Assembly: GCA_964016875.1 (NCBI GenBank)
Contig: OZ024727.1
Span: forward strand, 5,232,893 to 5,296,892
Direction: 5' to 3'
DNA: 64,000 bases
Origin: Fallopia convolvulus
Taxonomy: Eukaryota; Streptophyta; Magnoliopsida; Caryophyllales; Polygonaceae
The position numbers and the translations under genes are program-made. How positions within the stretch are numbered: the stretch's first letter is position 1; every line of letters starts with the position of its first letter. Below the pieces are notes generated by a model that saw only the letters and a program-made list of their open reading frames with translations, searched no databases and was not told the origin of the DNA. Below, piece after piece: positions 46,704 to 58,801 of the stretch.

Positions 46704-47548
46704 TGATGTGGAGGAGAAGAAAGCTTGAAGCTTGAAGAAGATTAGAGTTTTGGAAGGGTAAAACAGAGGTGTGGTGAAAAAAAATAACCGAGAGAAGGGA
46801 TTATAAAGCACACCTCTTTCCTTGTTGAAAAAGATCACAATCTTCTCAATATCTTCTATCCATATCTTAACGGCTAAAAAATTCCATAATGATGATTTTT
46901 ACACCGCCATCAATTCAAGACTGTGCAAGACGTCCTATCGTTCCCTGCAAAAGCACTGTGCAACGGTTGGATTTTCAAATTCACAGTCACAGGCTAGCAA
47001 CCTGTGTCCCATCTCAGCTGTATAGACGACTGTTCCTTTCCAGAAAAATCTTCAATTTTAATCAAAGACGTTCCTTCATTATTCACAATTCCCAAACCAC
47101 TAGTTCCATACCTTGGTACCATGATGTGGATAAAAAGGCTGGTTTGAACGAACAAGGGACAAGGGATGTTCCATTCAAACTTTTTGTGGGCTTGAGATAT
47201 TTTTGACATCCAAACAATTATTCCCCGTTTCAAGGTAATCAAAAGAGGTTCATAGGGAATGTTTGTTTGGACCAAGATAAAGGACAACTTATAACCAAGC
47301 ATTATTTCGGCTTGAAGTGAGGGATATAATAGATCAAGTTGTTTATTTTGGGCTTAAAGAAAATCTTGGATATAGACATTTCAGTTTTAGTTCCTTTTAG
47401 CATGCAACACTTAACAATTTCTAATGTATATAACATCAATGCATAGAGGAAAGATACAAGCCATTAGAAAATATGTCAAATGATATGTAGTTCCCTGAGA
47501 GGTTACCTCTTTAGCCAGGCACTGAGAGAATAGAGGACCGAGACTTGT
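46703..47548 (-). other. Spacer between pol and the extra ORF of E2, with TATA-like leader
   Basis: Non-coding on the minus strand. It holds CTTTATAATCCC (46798-46809) about 100 bases before the extra ORF ATG, followed by a pyrimidine-rich leader. This may allow a separate transcript. Confidence 0.4.
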
Positions 47549-49135
47549 TTACTCCAAGAAAATCATTCCTAGCAACATCCTCAGATGCTCATAGGGTTTT
47601 CTGTCCAAATTCTTGGTGAAAATATCTGCCACTTGATTTTTAGTCCTACAATGATCCATCTTGATAAAACCTTTTTCAACATTATCTCTTAAGAAATGAT
47701 GTCGAATATCTATATGTTTGGTTCTAGAATGATGCACTAGATTCTTGGAGATATTAATAACACTTGTATCATCAAATCGGATAGAAATAGTATCAAGAGA
47801 CATACCAAAATCCACCAGTTGTTGTTTTAACCACAAAACCTGGGAACAACAGACGGCTACTGCGACATACTCCGCTTTAGCCGTGGAAAGAGCAACCGAA
47901 TTTTGCTTCTTCGATCCCCAAGACACCAAGCAAGGACCAAGAAATTGGGCCATGCCTGATGTGCTCTTCCTATCTACCAAGTGACCTGCAAAATCTGCAT
48001 CCGAGAATCCAACAAGATTGAACGAGTTATGTCTTGGATACCATAGACATAACCCATCGTTCCCTTTCAAGTAGCGCAGAGTTCTCTCCACTTCTTTCAG
48101 ATGTGTTTCTTTAGTATTAGCTTGGAATCTAGCACAAAGACACACACTGAATATAATATCTGGCCGACTGGCCATTAGGTACAATAAGGAACCAATCATG
48201 CCTCGGTACATCGTTTGATCAACATCAATACCATTAAGATCAGCATCAAGATGAGTATTAGGAGAAATAGGAGTATCAAAAGCCTTCATTGAATTCATAC
48301 CATACTTCTTCAATAGCTCCTTGATGTACTTTTGTTGATGTACCTTTGTTCCCTCATCACTTTTTACCACTTGTAGACCAAGAAAGAAAGTGAGTTCACT
48401 GATCATGTTCATCTCAAACTCACTGCTCATGAGATTCTTGAAACTTTCTACAAGTTTAGGATTAGTAGAACCAAATATAATATCATCAACATATACTTGA
48501 AATACTAAGACCTCACCGTCTTGTTCCCTTAGGAACAATATTTTGTCAATCACACCATGTCTGTACCCATTTGATAATAGAAACTGGGCAAATCTATCAT
48601 ACCAAGCAGGAGGCGCCTGTTTAAGGCCGTAGAGAGCCTTATCCAGCATGTAGACATGATCAGGGTGATCAACATCTTCAAACCCTGGAGGTTGCAACAC
48701 ATAAACCTCCTCTTGTAGGTACCCATTCAAGAATGCTGTCTTCACATCCATTTGATAGAGTTTGAATCCTTTGTGAGCAGCATAGGCGATTAGAAGACGA
48801 ATGGCTTCTATCCTTGCAACATGAGTGTACGTTTCATCATAGTCGATCCCTTCTTGTTGGTTGTACCCTTTTGCTACAAGCCTCGTCTTGTTCCTTCTGA
48901 CAGCTCCCGTATAATCAAGTTTATTCCTAAATACCCACTTTGTTCCTATAGCCATTTTGTGTTTTGGCTTTGGAACTAATCTCCATACTTTGTTCCTACC
49001 AAACTGGTGTAGTTCCTCTTGCACAGCAACTATCCAGTCAGGATCTTTTAATGCTTCCTTCGCATTCTTCGGCTTTGCAAGAGAGATAAACGCATTGAAA
49101 GCAAAAAAATTCTTAATAGAGGAACGCGTAAGCAC
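47549..49135 (-). CDS. E2 reverse transcriptase and RNase H
   Basis: An uninterrupted 528-codon frame, the longest open piece in the window. The RT domain runs from about residue 35 to 280, with GTKWVFRNKLD, RNKTRLVAKGYNQQEGIDYDET, YQMDVKTAFLNG and the intact catalytic YVDDIIFG. Next come FLGLQVVKSDEG, MIGSLLYLMASRPDI and the RNase H blocks DADFAGHLVDRKSTSG, VSWGSKKQNSVALSTAKAEY and HHSRTKHIDIRHHF. These enzymes copy the element RNA into DNA. The LVAKGYNQQEGIDYDET style fits the Sirevirus (Maximus/SIRE) branch. Upstream gag and integrase are broken, so the ORF is part of a defective polyprotein. Confidence 0.9.
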   Translation of the reverse strand: MLTRSSIKNFFAFNAFISLAKPKNAKEALKDPDWIVAVQEELHQFGRNKVWRLVPKPKHKMAIGTKWVFRNKLDYTGAVRRNKTRLVAKGYNQQEGIDYDETYTHVARIEAIRLLIAYAAHKGFKLYQMDVKTAFLNGYLQEEVYVLQPPGFEDVDHPDHVYMLDKALYGLKQAPPAWYDRFAQFLLSNGYRHGVIDKILFLREQDGEVLVFQVYVDDIIFGSTNPKLVESFKNLMSSEFEMNMISELTFFLGLQVVKSDEGTKVHQQKYIKELLKKYGMNSMKAFDTPISPNTHLDADLNGIDVDQTMYRGMIGSLLYLMASRPDIIFSVCLCARFQANTKETHLKEVERTLRYLKGNDGLCLWYPRHNSFNLVGFSDADFAGHLVDRKSTSGMAQFLGPCLVSWGSKKQNSVALSTAKAEYVAVAVCCSQVLWLKQQLVDFGMSLDTISIRFDDTSVINISKNLVHHSRTKHIDIRHHFLRDNVEKGFIKMDHCRTKNQVADIFTKNLDRKPYEHLRMLLGMIFLE

Positions 49136-49240
49136 ACCTTTTTCGTATGGAGTGATGATGTTATCAACAGGATGATCCCTCTTTTGATGATAATTTCTGA
49201 CTTCAATATGAGTGGGATCTATTCTTGACTCCTCTTGTTC

Positions 49241-50563
49241 CTATTGATCTATCGTTGCAGGAGATGTTTCTTCCACTTGATCTTCATTTTGTGGAGTATC
49301 ATCTTCGGGATTCGAAGTACCTCCTGTGTCATCTCCATCCAAGTCAAGACTGGGAGGGGTGACTTCTTCATTTGGAGATTGTGTACTTGAATCTGGAACA
49401 ACTTCATCATCTGAGTCTGTGTTTAGAACCTTCAGTACGTCCTCGTTACTTGACAGGTTCCCTCCATTTTTGGACTCGTCAAAGACAACATGAATGCTTT
49501 CTTCAAACTTCTTTGTCCTTTTATTGAACACCTTGTAAGCCTTGTTTTTGGATGCGTAGCCCAGAAAGATGCCTTCGTCACTCCTTGGATCAAACTTGCC
49601 TAGCTCGTCTTTTCCGTTGTTGTGAACAAAGCACCTACATCCAAAGACTTTCAAGTGGGAAATATTTGGCTTTCTTCCCCTGATTAGTACATATGGAGTT
49701 TTAGAAAAATTGGAACGTATAGTAGCTCGATTAATGATGTAGCAAGCGGTACCGATTGCCTCAGCCCAAAAGGACCGAGGCAAGTTACTTGCCAACATCA
49801 TAGTACAAGCCATGTTTGCAGTGTTCCATTCTCTCTTTCTGCTACGCCATTTTGTTGAGGAGTCCTCGACGCACAGAAGTTTTGAGACACTCCATGTTCA
49901 TCACAGTAGCTATGAAACATAGAGTTCTTGAATTCTGTTCCGTTATCCGACGTGATAGCCTTCAATTTCTGTCCTGTTAATTCTTCTACCTTCTTGATCC
50001 AGCTTTTGAATGCCATGAACGTCTCATCTTTGGAACCTAGAAAGAGAGTCCATGTATATCTAGTAAAATCATCAACAATAACAAAAATGTACCTGCTACC
50101 TCCATGACTTTTCACCCACATGGGACCACACAAATCCATGTGTACCATTTCAAGGGGATGAGAAGTGCTGATCGACAACTTTGGCTGAAAGGACGATTTG
50201 CTTTGTTTCCCTTTCACACACTCTTCATACCAGGCGTTCTTTTTCTACAAGAACTTTGGGAAGTCCTATCACCAGGTTTTGTGAGTAGAGTTTGTGAATT
50301 CCTCGATGATTTGCATGACCATACCTCCTATGACAGAGATCGGTCTTATCGACAACTGTAACAAAGCATAAATCTTCTTGTGGTTGGAAACTTGAGTCTA
50401 CAAAGTACACATTGTTATGCCTCTTTCCCTTCAAGACCACAAGACTGGAATTTTTGTTCTTGATCGTACAACCATCTGAGGTAAATGATACCTCATTATT
50501 CCCTTGGTCACAAAGCTGAGCAATACTCAACAGATTGTAACTAAGACCCTTCACCAAGCTCAC
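49241..50563 (-). pseudogene. E2 integrase with acidic linker
   Basis: Three overlapping frames together cover the pre-integrase HH/CC-like region (50563-50225, LCHRRYGHAN), the integrase core (50217-49798) and the C-terminal part plus linker (49813-49241). The core shows MDLCGPMW, ITSDNGTEF and GVAERENGT, the three acidic positions of the DDE site. The C-terminal part has PRSFWAEAIGTACYIINR and HLKVFGCRCFVHN. At least two frameshifts and one stop (LEKERLV end) break it. The linker (EDVLKVLNTDSDDEVVPD and onward) is acidic, comparable in place to the GAY expansion of E1. Confidence 0.85.
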
Positions 50564-52793
50564 GTCTTTAGCGCTAGTCTTATCATTTAGCTTGACTTCA
50601 CTTGTTCCAATAATTTCTCCTTGATTGTTGTTTCCAAAGGAAATGTTTCCTCCAACATTGATCTAAAGTGAGAACAAAATACTCTCGTTCCCTGTCATGT
50701 GACATGAACACCCACTGTGAAGGATCCAGTGAATGTTCCCCCTCACTTCAACCTGCAAGAAAGAAATCACGTTTTAATGACCCAAGCCTGTTTAGCCTTC
50801 CCGGGTCGGTTAGCAGAGCTCACATAATGATAAATTTGAGATTGAACTAAAGGTAGCTTTCTGTGGACTCTTGGAACTAGAAGCAACATTTGAGGGATCA
50901 ACATGGTTTTTCCCTTTATCAGTTTTAGAATCTTGCTTCTTTTGTGGTTGATGAGCTGGTTTCTTTTTGTTCTAATGAGATTTGTCATACCCTTGATTTT
51001 TCTTACCATACCACTGTTTCTTGTTGTTCCTTGTATTCTGATTTTGAACCCTTTTGTTAGACACTTCTACTCTAACCTTATAATCTTTTTGGACATTACC
51101 TCCCTTACCACAATGATAGCACACCCTATAATATTCTCCAAGATAGCGTTTAGGATGTGGTTTCTGGAGGGTTCGTTCCTTTGCACGTTCCTTGGAAGAA
51201 ACTCTGTGCTGGTTCCCTTGAGATTGTTTCAAATATATCTTATGAGCCGTTTTACGAAAATACCACTCTGAGTTATCATTTAAGCCACTCTCAAGAATCT
51301 TAACCCTACCCTTTAGATAAGTAACTTTATCTCTAGGAGATTGAAGTTTCCTAGCTTTTCTTTCCATCTTTTCTTCAAAGCTAAGGTCATCTGGAGGATA
51401 TTCAGATTTATCTTTACCATAACCAATACCACACCTAGCCGGATTAAACACAATGTGAGTTCTTTTATCAAGCTCATTCTCTAATTCCTCTCTTTTGAGT
51501 TTAAAGACAAACAAATCTGTTCTAAGTTCGTTATTGGTTTCAGTGAGAGTCTTGACATCTTCCTTTAATTCTTTACACTCAGTACAAGGAACAACACTAA
51601 TAATAGCTTCTATTTCTCATCAGCAGCTTCTATTTCATCTTGCATTTTCAAGTTATCTTCAAAAAGCTTTTTAACAAGAATGACAAGGTCAGATTGTTTA
51701 GCATTTTCTAAACAAGCAAGGAATTGTTCAGGAGTTACCTCTTGGTCGACATCTTCAGTCTTCAAAGTCATGGAACAGATCTTTGATTCAGATTCATCGT
51801 CTGAGTCAAGATCCCATGCAGCGATGTAGGCCTTTTTCTTATCGTTCCCAGACTCGTTACCTTTGGGACAACTCTTAGCATAGTGACCCTTTTCTTGACA
51901 ATTGAAGCAGGTAACATCCTTGGTCTCCTTCTTATTAGAGTTGACCTTCTCTTGTTCCTTCAAGGCTCCTTGCTTCTTGCCTCTCTTGTAGAATGCCCTC
52001 ATTGTTTTGGTTATGAGATCCACATCAGAGTCCTCTTCTAACGTATACACTCCCCTACTGGCAGTGATGTTCTCAATGGCCTTCTTCACTTTGAGAGCAA
52101 TACCCTTGTCGGAGCTTGAGGTACTACTTTTGATGTTCTCGTAGCGCTCGTAGTCTGTCAGCTTTCCAAAGATCTCATGAAGTGTGCACGTCTTTGTGAT
52201 TGAATTTTCTCTGAGCAAGCCTCTGGTAACCACATACTTGGGACCAAGACATCAACAATCGTAGAGATTTTCTCCGCTTGTGTGATGTCCTTTTCGATAC
52301 CAAGATGATTGATGCGATTCACCAAAGCCTTGAACCGATATCAGTAAGTGGCAATGGTTTCACCATCTTTCATTTTGAAGTTATAGAACTCCTTCTTGGC
52401 CTCCTTTTGATGGCTTTCCTTCAAATCTGTACTTTCGATGTGCATTTGCTCAAGTGCTTCCCATGCATCCTTGGCAGTTTTACAATTCACCACCCTCAGT
52501 AGATCTTCAGCACCCAAGGCATTGTTCAGCAACATCTATGCCTTGTAGTTCTTCTCCATTCCTGACCATTCAGTTGGTCCCCACTCGGTCTTTTTGTCCT
52601 TCTTGGCTGCGGGAATGACATAATCTCCATCCTCAATGACTAACCAGGCTTGGTAGTCATTGCTTTTGAGCCAAGTGGCGAAGAGGATCTTCATGTGGTC
52701 ATACTCTCCAGCAACAAGCAGTGGAGGCTTGTTGTTTCCAATCCCGACGTTGTGAGTGTTGTTGGTACTCATTCTGTGTTCCTGCACTAACAC
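50564..52793 (-). pseudogene. E2 gag and protease region, broken
   Basis: On the minus strand the gag starts at 52793. It carries MKILFATWLKSNDYQAW, a TAG at 52538-52536 within the KNYKA/MLLNNALGAEDLL block, a TGA near 52338 and a one-base loss near 52230. Then a 207-codon frame (52233-51610) has a zinc knuckle CFNCQEKGHYAKSCP. A later frame (51514-50972) has LKREELENELDKR and a second knuckle, CYHCGKGGNVQKDY, that has lost its His and last Cys. The protease region near 50700 has further breaks. Gag packages the element RNA; this copy could do so only if supplied in trans. Confidence 0.87.
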
Positions 52794-52811
52794 ACAATCT
52801 AGAGCAAACCT

Positions 52812-52823
52812 GCTCTGATACCA
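52812..52823 (-). other. Primer binding site of E2
   Basis: On the minus strand TGGTATCAGAGC, two bases from the 5' LTR; initiator methionine tRNA type. Confidence 0.9.
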
Positions 52824-52825
52824 AT

Positions 52826-53708
52826 TATTGGATCGTGACGCGTTAGTAACAAGTTTGGGAACTAGAAATTTTCCCTGTGCAGCGGAAATAAATACTTAGA
52901 ATACAAAATTTATAGAGGAAAACTTTATGTCCGACTAACAAGTCCGTGAACGAAAAAACCTCTACCCCTGAGACTCCTTCTCAGAAGATTTTCAATAGAA
53001 TACTTTTATTAAGTTTCAACGGTTACAAGGAAAGTCAAGTTCTCTGGTAACTAAGGCACCAACCAAAGTTCAACCAACTAGACTTCTACAGTCCTAAACG
53101 TAAACCTAAGCGAAAGTGAACTACTGACTTACTTGTGGATTCTTCACCCGAAAAAGCCACACACTCGTACACTTGAAAAACTCTCTCTCCAAGTTCTCCA
53201 TCAACAACCACACTTAAACCCTAGCTATAACCTACCTATTTATAAGATATGTAAAGTCTGATCTCATACGTAATTCTTGCCTAATTACGCAGATTTTCCA
53301 CTTAACAAATCCCACACAAAAAGGAGAAAGTATTGTTTGTGATTTGGATCCTCAACCATGCCGATTCTTGCCAAAACCGAATGATCTCGGATTTCATAGA
53401 TAAGATCGTGTAAACTTTGATTTTATCCTTCCTTTGATCTTCTCAAGAAACCGCCTACAACTGTCGTATCTTCGCAGAAGATTGCTCGTAGAAGATCTGG
53501 TAACTTGCCATTAATAGAAAGTCGTGTTCCTTCCGAGATGCGCTTCCTAAATCTGTGACTCATTCCCTCCATCGTTCCTCACAATGTTCCGTCACTCGTG
53601 ACTATGTACCTGTTTTCCTGAAACACTTAAATGTAGAAGCAAGTTATACCAACTAAGTTTGTTATCATCAAAACTAAGAGAAACCATGGAACAACGATTA
53701 TTCCAACA
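52826..53708 (-). repeat. 5' LTR of Sirevirus E2
   Basis: 883 bp, on the minus strand TGTTGGAATAATCG to CACGATCCAATA (the last CA has become TA). It holds two short blocks absent from the 3' LTR. A CTATTTATAAG segment near 53236 gives a TATA-type box on the minus strand. Confidence 0.93.
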
Positions 53709-54120
53709 GATAGTATAATCTTGTTTTAGGAAAGACCTCATGTGGATTATATATATTAGCCGATTATTGCCTTTGCGCTAAGCCATATTTTATTGTAATC
53801 TTATCTTATGCTTAGGATGATTTTGTAAGGATAAAAGAAATATTATCTTGCCATAACCGAATTGGAAGATATTATTCTCTTTTATCTGACCTAGTTTGTG
53901 TGTATTTAAGCTAAGGCTTTAGTTTAGAATACTCACAAACTCATACTCCATTTTTGTGTTAAGAAAGAAAGAAAACCAGAGTTCGAGAGACGTAGGCTTT
54001 TTAGACGGGTTGAGGGTTGTAGTTACTCGATTCACAACGAGTTCTAGGGTACTTGGGAACTAGTTCTAGAGATCCAGGGTGTTCTTGTAATCAATCCAAA
54101 AGATCAATAAAGCAAGCTAC

Positions 54121-57100
54121 TGTAACACCCCTATTTTGCAACATTGGGTATTACCGCCAGTGACCTCGGATTTTACCATCCAAAGTCACCCTAGGCTTTA
54201 TAATGATATTAAAACTTATAGAAATGCGGAAATTTACATAAACGTTACATAAATAAACGAATGCTAACGAATGAGACTTAGTTCTTTAATTGAAGATGAA
54301 ATTGACTAAAAGCGGAATTTTATTTATTGATAAGAACTTTCATTCATTACATTGAGAGTCGTTTTACAAATGTAGCAGCAGAAAGTAAAGCCCATTTAGA
54401 AAGGGTTTAAATGACGTAATTAAAAATACAAGTAGGTTTTCCCAAGACAACTCATGGGATGATGATTTCCTTGGTTTTAAAAAAGGGAAGAGCTGGTGCA
54501 CTATCTTCGGAATGCCTCGCTCTTATGAGAATTCCTTCCTTCCTTCAACGTCGTCTTGCCTTGACCTTCGATTCTCGCCTAATGCTTCTCGAACCTTCTA
54601 GACTTCGTCCTCAATACTTCGGTGTACATTCCTACAGTTTGGCATTTGTCGCGAAGGGCGAGAAATACCAGGCAAAAATGCGGAAGTGGGGGATTTAGTC
54701 TAAGGAGACTAAGCAAGTGAGAACGGAACTTCTCAAGGGTATTTCGGTTATTTATAATATTCGAGATATATTATCGGGATATGTTTTAAGGTATAGGACT
54801 TTATGTGGGGCTTATCGGGACGGAGAAGAGTGTATCTCGAGAGGAGATAACTGGTTAATCGAGAGAAGAACTACGAGATTGTAGACTTCTTAGAGTAGAA
54901 AGTATGTTGGGAACGTTATTAATTCATACAAGTTTTGAAAACCTCTCGCGCCCTTGCGGACCGAGAGCCGGATCGATCATTTGAGATCGGTCTGGTTTTG
55001 ATTTCTTTTAAATGTGCTTTGGCACTTATCTTATATCGTGATGAAAACTTTCACTTACGTTAACTTGTTTTAAGAGTGTGGAGGGCGTTGCATAGGCCCG
55101 AACCACTGACAGGAACAAAGTTCCGGCACTTAGCTAGGGTGCATGTGTCCCTCCGTTGCGTAGGAGTGGACATGGATCATGATCGACAAGTCGTAATTTG
55201 GGCATGGTGGCAATACGACTTAGTTGGTTATATAGAGGTGTCGGGTTAGTCCCGCACCCCTCACTATTTCATCCAAATCGATCTCGAAAAGTGATCGTAA
55301 ACAATCAAGGTCACAAACAAGACTAGCATAATAGTCCTATTGAATATTTAAATAGCGGAAAAACGATAACAATGGGGTCATTATTTCTAACAATCGATAT
55401 TCCTAGATTCGTTTATTATTAGCAAACAAGTTGTTCCCAACATCGAGAAATTTCACGGAATGAATTATCGAGGCTACAAGGATAAATTCCACTTGCCTTT
55501 GCTTGTACGATAGTGGATTAACGAAAGAGCGGAAAACGTTGTTCTCGAAGCGGAACGGGAGCTCGACCTATCGACACGGTATATTCGAACGAGCTTTAAT
55601 AGAATTTTCTTTAAATTCTTTTAAAGTTTTGGATTCTCTTATATCCTTATTATAAGAGAATAATTTCTAAATTATTATAATAATAATTTAGGTGGAGATG
55701 AATAAAATAATAATATTTCTTATTATTATTTTAAATTTTATAATATCCTTCTATTCCTTATGAAATCCTCATTTTAATTTTACTCAATATCATCCTTGAA
55801 AATCAAGTCATAATTTTATTTAATTTCTTAAAATATTCCTTTATAACTTAACTTGTTATTTTATTAATATAAATAAGCAAGAAATATCTTTATAAATTCA
55901 TATGATATAGTTTTCAACATTATATGAAATATTTTTTTTATAAAGTCTTCTTAGGATTGTGAAAAGTCTAAAATGCCCTTGTTATTTAATAACTCTTATT
56001 TTTCTTATTATTATAATATTATCCCCTTATCAAATAATATCCCCCTTTTTTAACACTTGTAACATGATTTTATTATAATGTGTTTCTTACAATATTCCTC
56101 ATTTAAAAAGGCATGTAATATTAAATCGAGATAATTATATTAATAGGTGTCCTTTTCTAGTACTTTTCCATAAATAAGAATCTCTAGTCAACTTTATATG
56201 GTATGTTTTCCATAAATGTGATATGATGATAATATAATCTTATTATCTTATTAAAATAATTTCCCCCATATATCTTTAGTTTATAAAATAGAATCATGTC
56301 TTAGAATATTATTTTATAACTAAGAGCATGCAACCTATTTAAATCTAACATAGTACTAACAATATATCTAGTATATCTTATGTCCTTTATATAATATTTC
56401 TTTTAAGGAACTAGCATGCCCAATATCTTATTACATTAATTATATATATAAAATACTATTATCATATCTACTATTTTTATTTAATAACTCTCATGTCTAG
56501 AACATTATGATATCTTTAAATCTACTATACTTAGAAATATATCTATTATTATCCATATAAGTTTATTATTTTACCTAAGCAACTCATATCTTAAGATATA
56601 TTTTATATCATAGATAACATGCATGGTAACTATTTAAATTTACCTAGGTATAAAATAACAAGAGTTTATCTTGTCTAACCACCTAGATCTTTTATCCCTT
56701 AAAAAAATTGATATGCTTCTAATAATAATTATAATATTATTCTTAAAAGGTAGAAATTTTATGCAAGACAAAATTTAAATAAATAAATTAGTAATTAAAC
56801 TTAGGTTAGACCTTTTGTACAAATTAACGTTCTGTTGAAAACAGAACACATGGAGAAGTCTTCAGGGGGTGGGCGGCACACCAGCAGGGCGGCGACACCA
56901 GCAGGGCGGCGGCTCTGAGGGGCGCCGGCGGTGGCTCACGCGGACAGGGGGCGGCGGCCTGGTGGTCCGGTGGTCTCCGAGGAAGGAAGAAGGGCTTTTT
57001 GTGGTGAATTTTTGAAAAAACAGCAACTAAATTAAAGCTTCTATGGCTGAAAAATTGTGGTAAAAGAGTGTAGAAGCTTAAGAGAAAGAGAGGAGATGAA

Positions 57101-57958
57101 TTGTGTGAGTTTATGGGGATGTTTTCAGCCTTTAAATAGGCAATTTGATGAGCTCACTTGATCCACCAACAATGGTTTTGACCATTGAGGAAGAAGGGGA
57201 TTGATGATGACTGGTGGAACTTGTGCTTCTTTGTTGATGACAAAGGATGATGATGAGTTTGGATGTTCTTACAAGCAACAATGGAGATTGGGAGAAAGCT
57301 TGGACATGCAATGGACTACCGTCAAATCAATCAGACAAAATTGACTCTCTTTGGAAGAAGAAGAAAGAAAGAGGGTTTATAATTAAAAGAGTTGTAATTT
57401 GGGTAGTCAATTTACAATGGTCTAGCGGTTTGAGGAGTGTGTGGTTGTTTGAAAGGAGCGAGAGATCTCGGTTTCGAGTCCCGGCTCTTGACTCCTTTTT
57501 ATTTGTTTTACCTTGTATTATTTTTAGTCTTGTAATACTTCATTATTAATAAAATCCGAAAATTATACTATTTTATTTTTATTCTAGATTTTACCACTTT
57601 AACAATCCCTTCTAGTATGACTTTAATTTTATTTTTGTTAGCTTTGTATTAATTACCTTAACTATATAATTCAAAAATTATAATGAATTATATTTATTTG
57701 AAATTTTTTATTTGTCACTTTAGTACCCCTTTATAATATGTTTATAAAAATATTTAACTCTTTATTTTAAGAGAAATGGATATGTAAATATACACCCCAA
57801 TTGCTTACTATATTTAATTAAATTCTTAATTGTCATTGTAGTAACTTTTTTAACCTAATTTAATATGAGATTATTAACACTATTAAATCCTCAACTTACA
57901 GAAAAAAAATTGGGATAATTACCCATTTTATTTTATTTAGAATTTAGCGGATATTACA
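54121..57958 (+). repeat. 3.8-kb solo LTR of family L1 (copy 1)
   Basis: It starts TGTAACACCCC, ends GGATATTACA, and is flanked by an exact 5-bp duplication GCTAC (54116-54120, 57959-57963). The structure parallels the 3.0-kb copy: the CCAGTGACCTCGGATTTTACC block near the start, a long AT-rich U3, a GC-rich patch (56850-57000), a TATA-like CCTTTAAATAGG (57134) and a short end region. No coding domains were found. A tRNA-like segment lies at 57418-57482. Confidence 0.88.
57418..57482 (+). other. tRNA-like segment (A- and B-box-like) in the L1 solo LTR
   Basis: TGGTCTAGCGGTTTGAGG and, 47 bases on, GGTTTCGAGTCCCGG resemble the intragenic pol III boxes of a tRNA. The B box has one extra T, and there is no cloverleaf with a full acceptor stem, so it is not a tRNA gene. 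It could be a SINE head or a chance LTR feature. Confidence 0.4.
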
Positions 57959-58170
57959 GCTACGACTTTTAATCATTCCAAGCGAGAACTTGGAAGGGAG
58001 TGGTTTTCACACTTGATTGATAGAGTTCATTGATCAATTGTTTCCACTATAAAAAAAATCATTGTGTGCAAGTAAGTCTTTCTTGTAGTTTATTTCCGAT
58101 GCATGTACTTAAGAGGTCGACGACTTAGTTGAGGTCGGCGACTTACACGTACTAACGATCCTATAGTTTC

Positions 58171-58801
58171 CTTCTCTACTTGACTGCTAATAGACCGGAC
58201 ATCATTCTCTTTGTGTGCCTTTGTGCACGTTTTTAGGTTAACCCTAAAGAATCACATCTGAAAGAGGTGAAGAGGATTTTCAGGTACCTAAAGGGAAATG
58301 ACAACTTGTGCGTATGGTAAGGAACAGTTCCCTCAAGCTAGTGGCATACTCAAATGCGGACTTCGCATGCCACTTAGTTGACAAGAAGAGCACTTTAGGA
58401 ATGGCACAATTTGTTGGATCATGTCTAATCTCATGGGGATCAAAGAAGCATAACTCAATGGCACTCTCAACTGCTAAAGCAGAGTATGTGGCAACCGCTT
58501 CATGTTGTTCCCAAGTCTTATTGCTCAAGTACGAGTTAAAGGATTACAATATGTCTGTATGTGTTGTTCTTTTACATTGTTATAATACTAGTGCCATAAA
58601 CATGTCTAAAAATCATATGCATCATTCTCGTACTAAGCAACAAATGGACATCAGGCATCACTTCTTGTGTGATAATATTATGCATGGAACATCTCTATGG
58701 AACACTGTAGAACTGAAGAGAAATCACAGACATTTTTGCCAAAGATTTAGACAAACTCCCTACGAGCACCTCATGATGCTCCTAGGGACGATAACTCTAT
58801 A
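58171..58801 (+). pseudogene. Sirevirus E1: RNase H
   Basis: Continues the RT cut at 43586: YLTANRPDI, then a frameshift at the poly-T after GTGCACG. It goes on with HLKEVKRIFRYLKGNDN, SNADFACHLVDKKSTLG, ISWGSKKHNSMALSTAKAEY, NHMHHSRTK and HLMMLLGTITL. Most of it is open (58308-58802, 164 codons). Confidence 0.9.

Larger units (their letters stand above)
43752..53708 (-). mobile_element. Complete Sirevirus-like Copia retrotransposon E2
   Basis: 9957 bp, transcribed on the minus strand. It has two LTRs (52826-53708 and 43752-44599), a primer site at 52812-52823, a polypurine tract at 44600-44613 and an exact 5-bp duplication GATAG (43747-43751, 53709-53713). The order is gag, protease, integrase, RT and RNase H, then an extra ORF before the 3' LTR. 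The LTRs differ by indels and substitutions, and gag and the extra ORF carry stops, so it is not a recent arrival. It sits inside a solo LTR within E1. Confidence 0.95.
43587..58165 (+). repeat. 0.77-kb solo LTR split by two later insertions
   Basis: The three remaining parts are 43587-43751, 53714-54120 and 57964-58165, about 774 bp together. It starts TGTTAGAAAAGC and ends near CTATA, with near-duplications GTTTA and GTTTC on the two sides, in the middle of the E1 RT. A GTATTTAAGC TATA box lies at about 53910. The first gap is filled by E2 and the second by a large L1 solo LTR. Confidence 0.7.

Noticed and set aside
57418..57482. Genuine tRNA gene
   Set aside because: No full acceptor or anticodon stem and an extra base in the B box.
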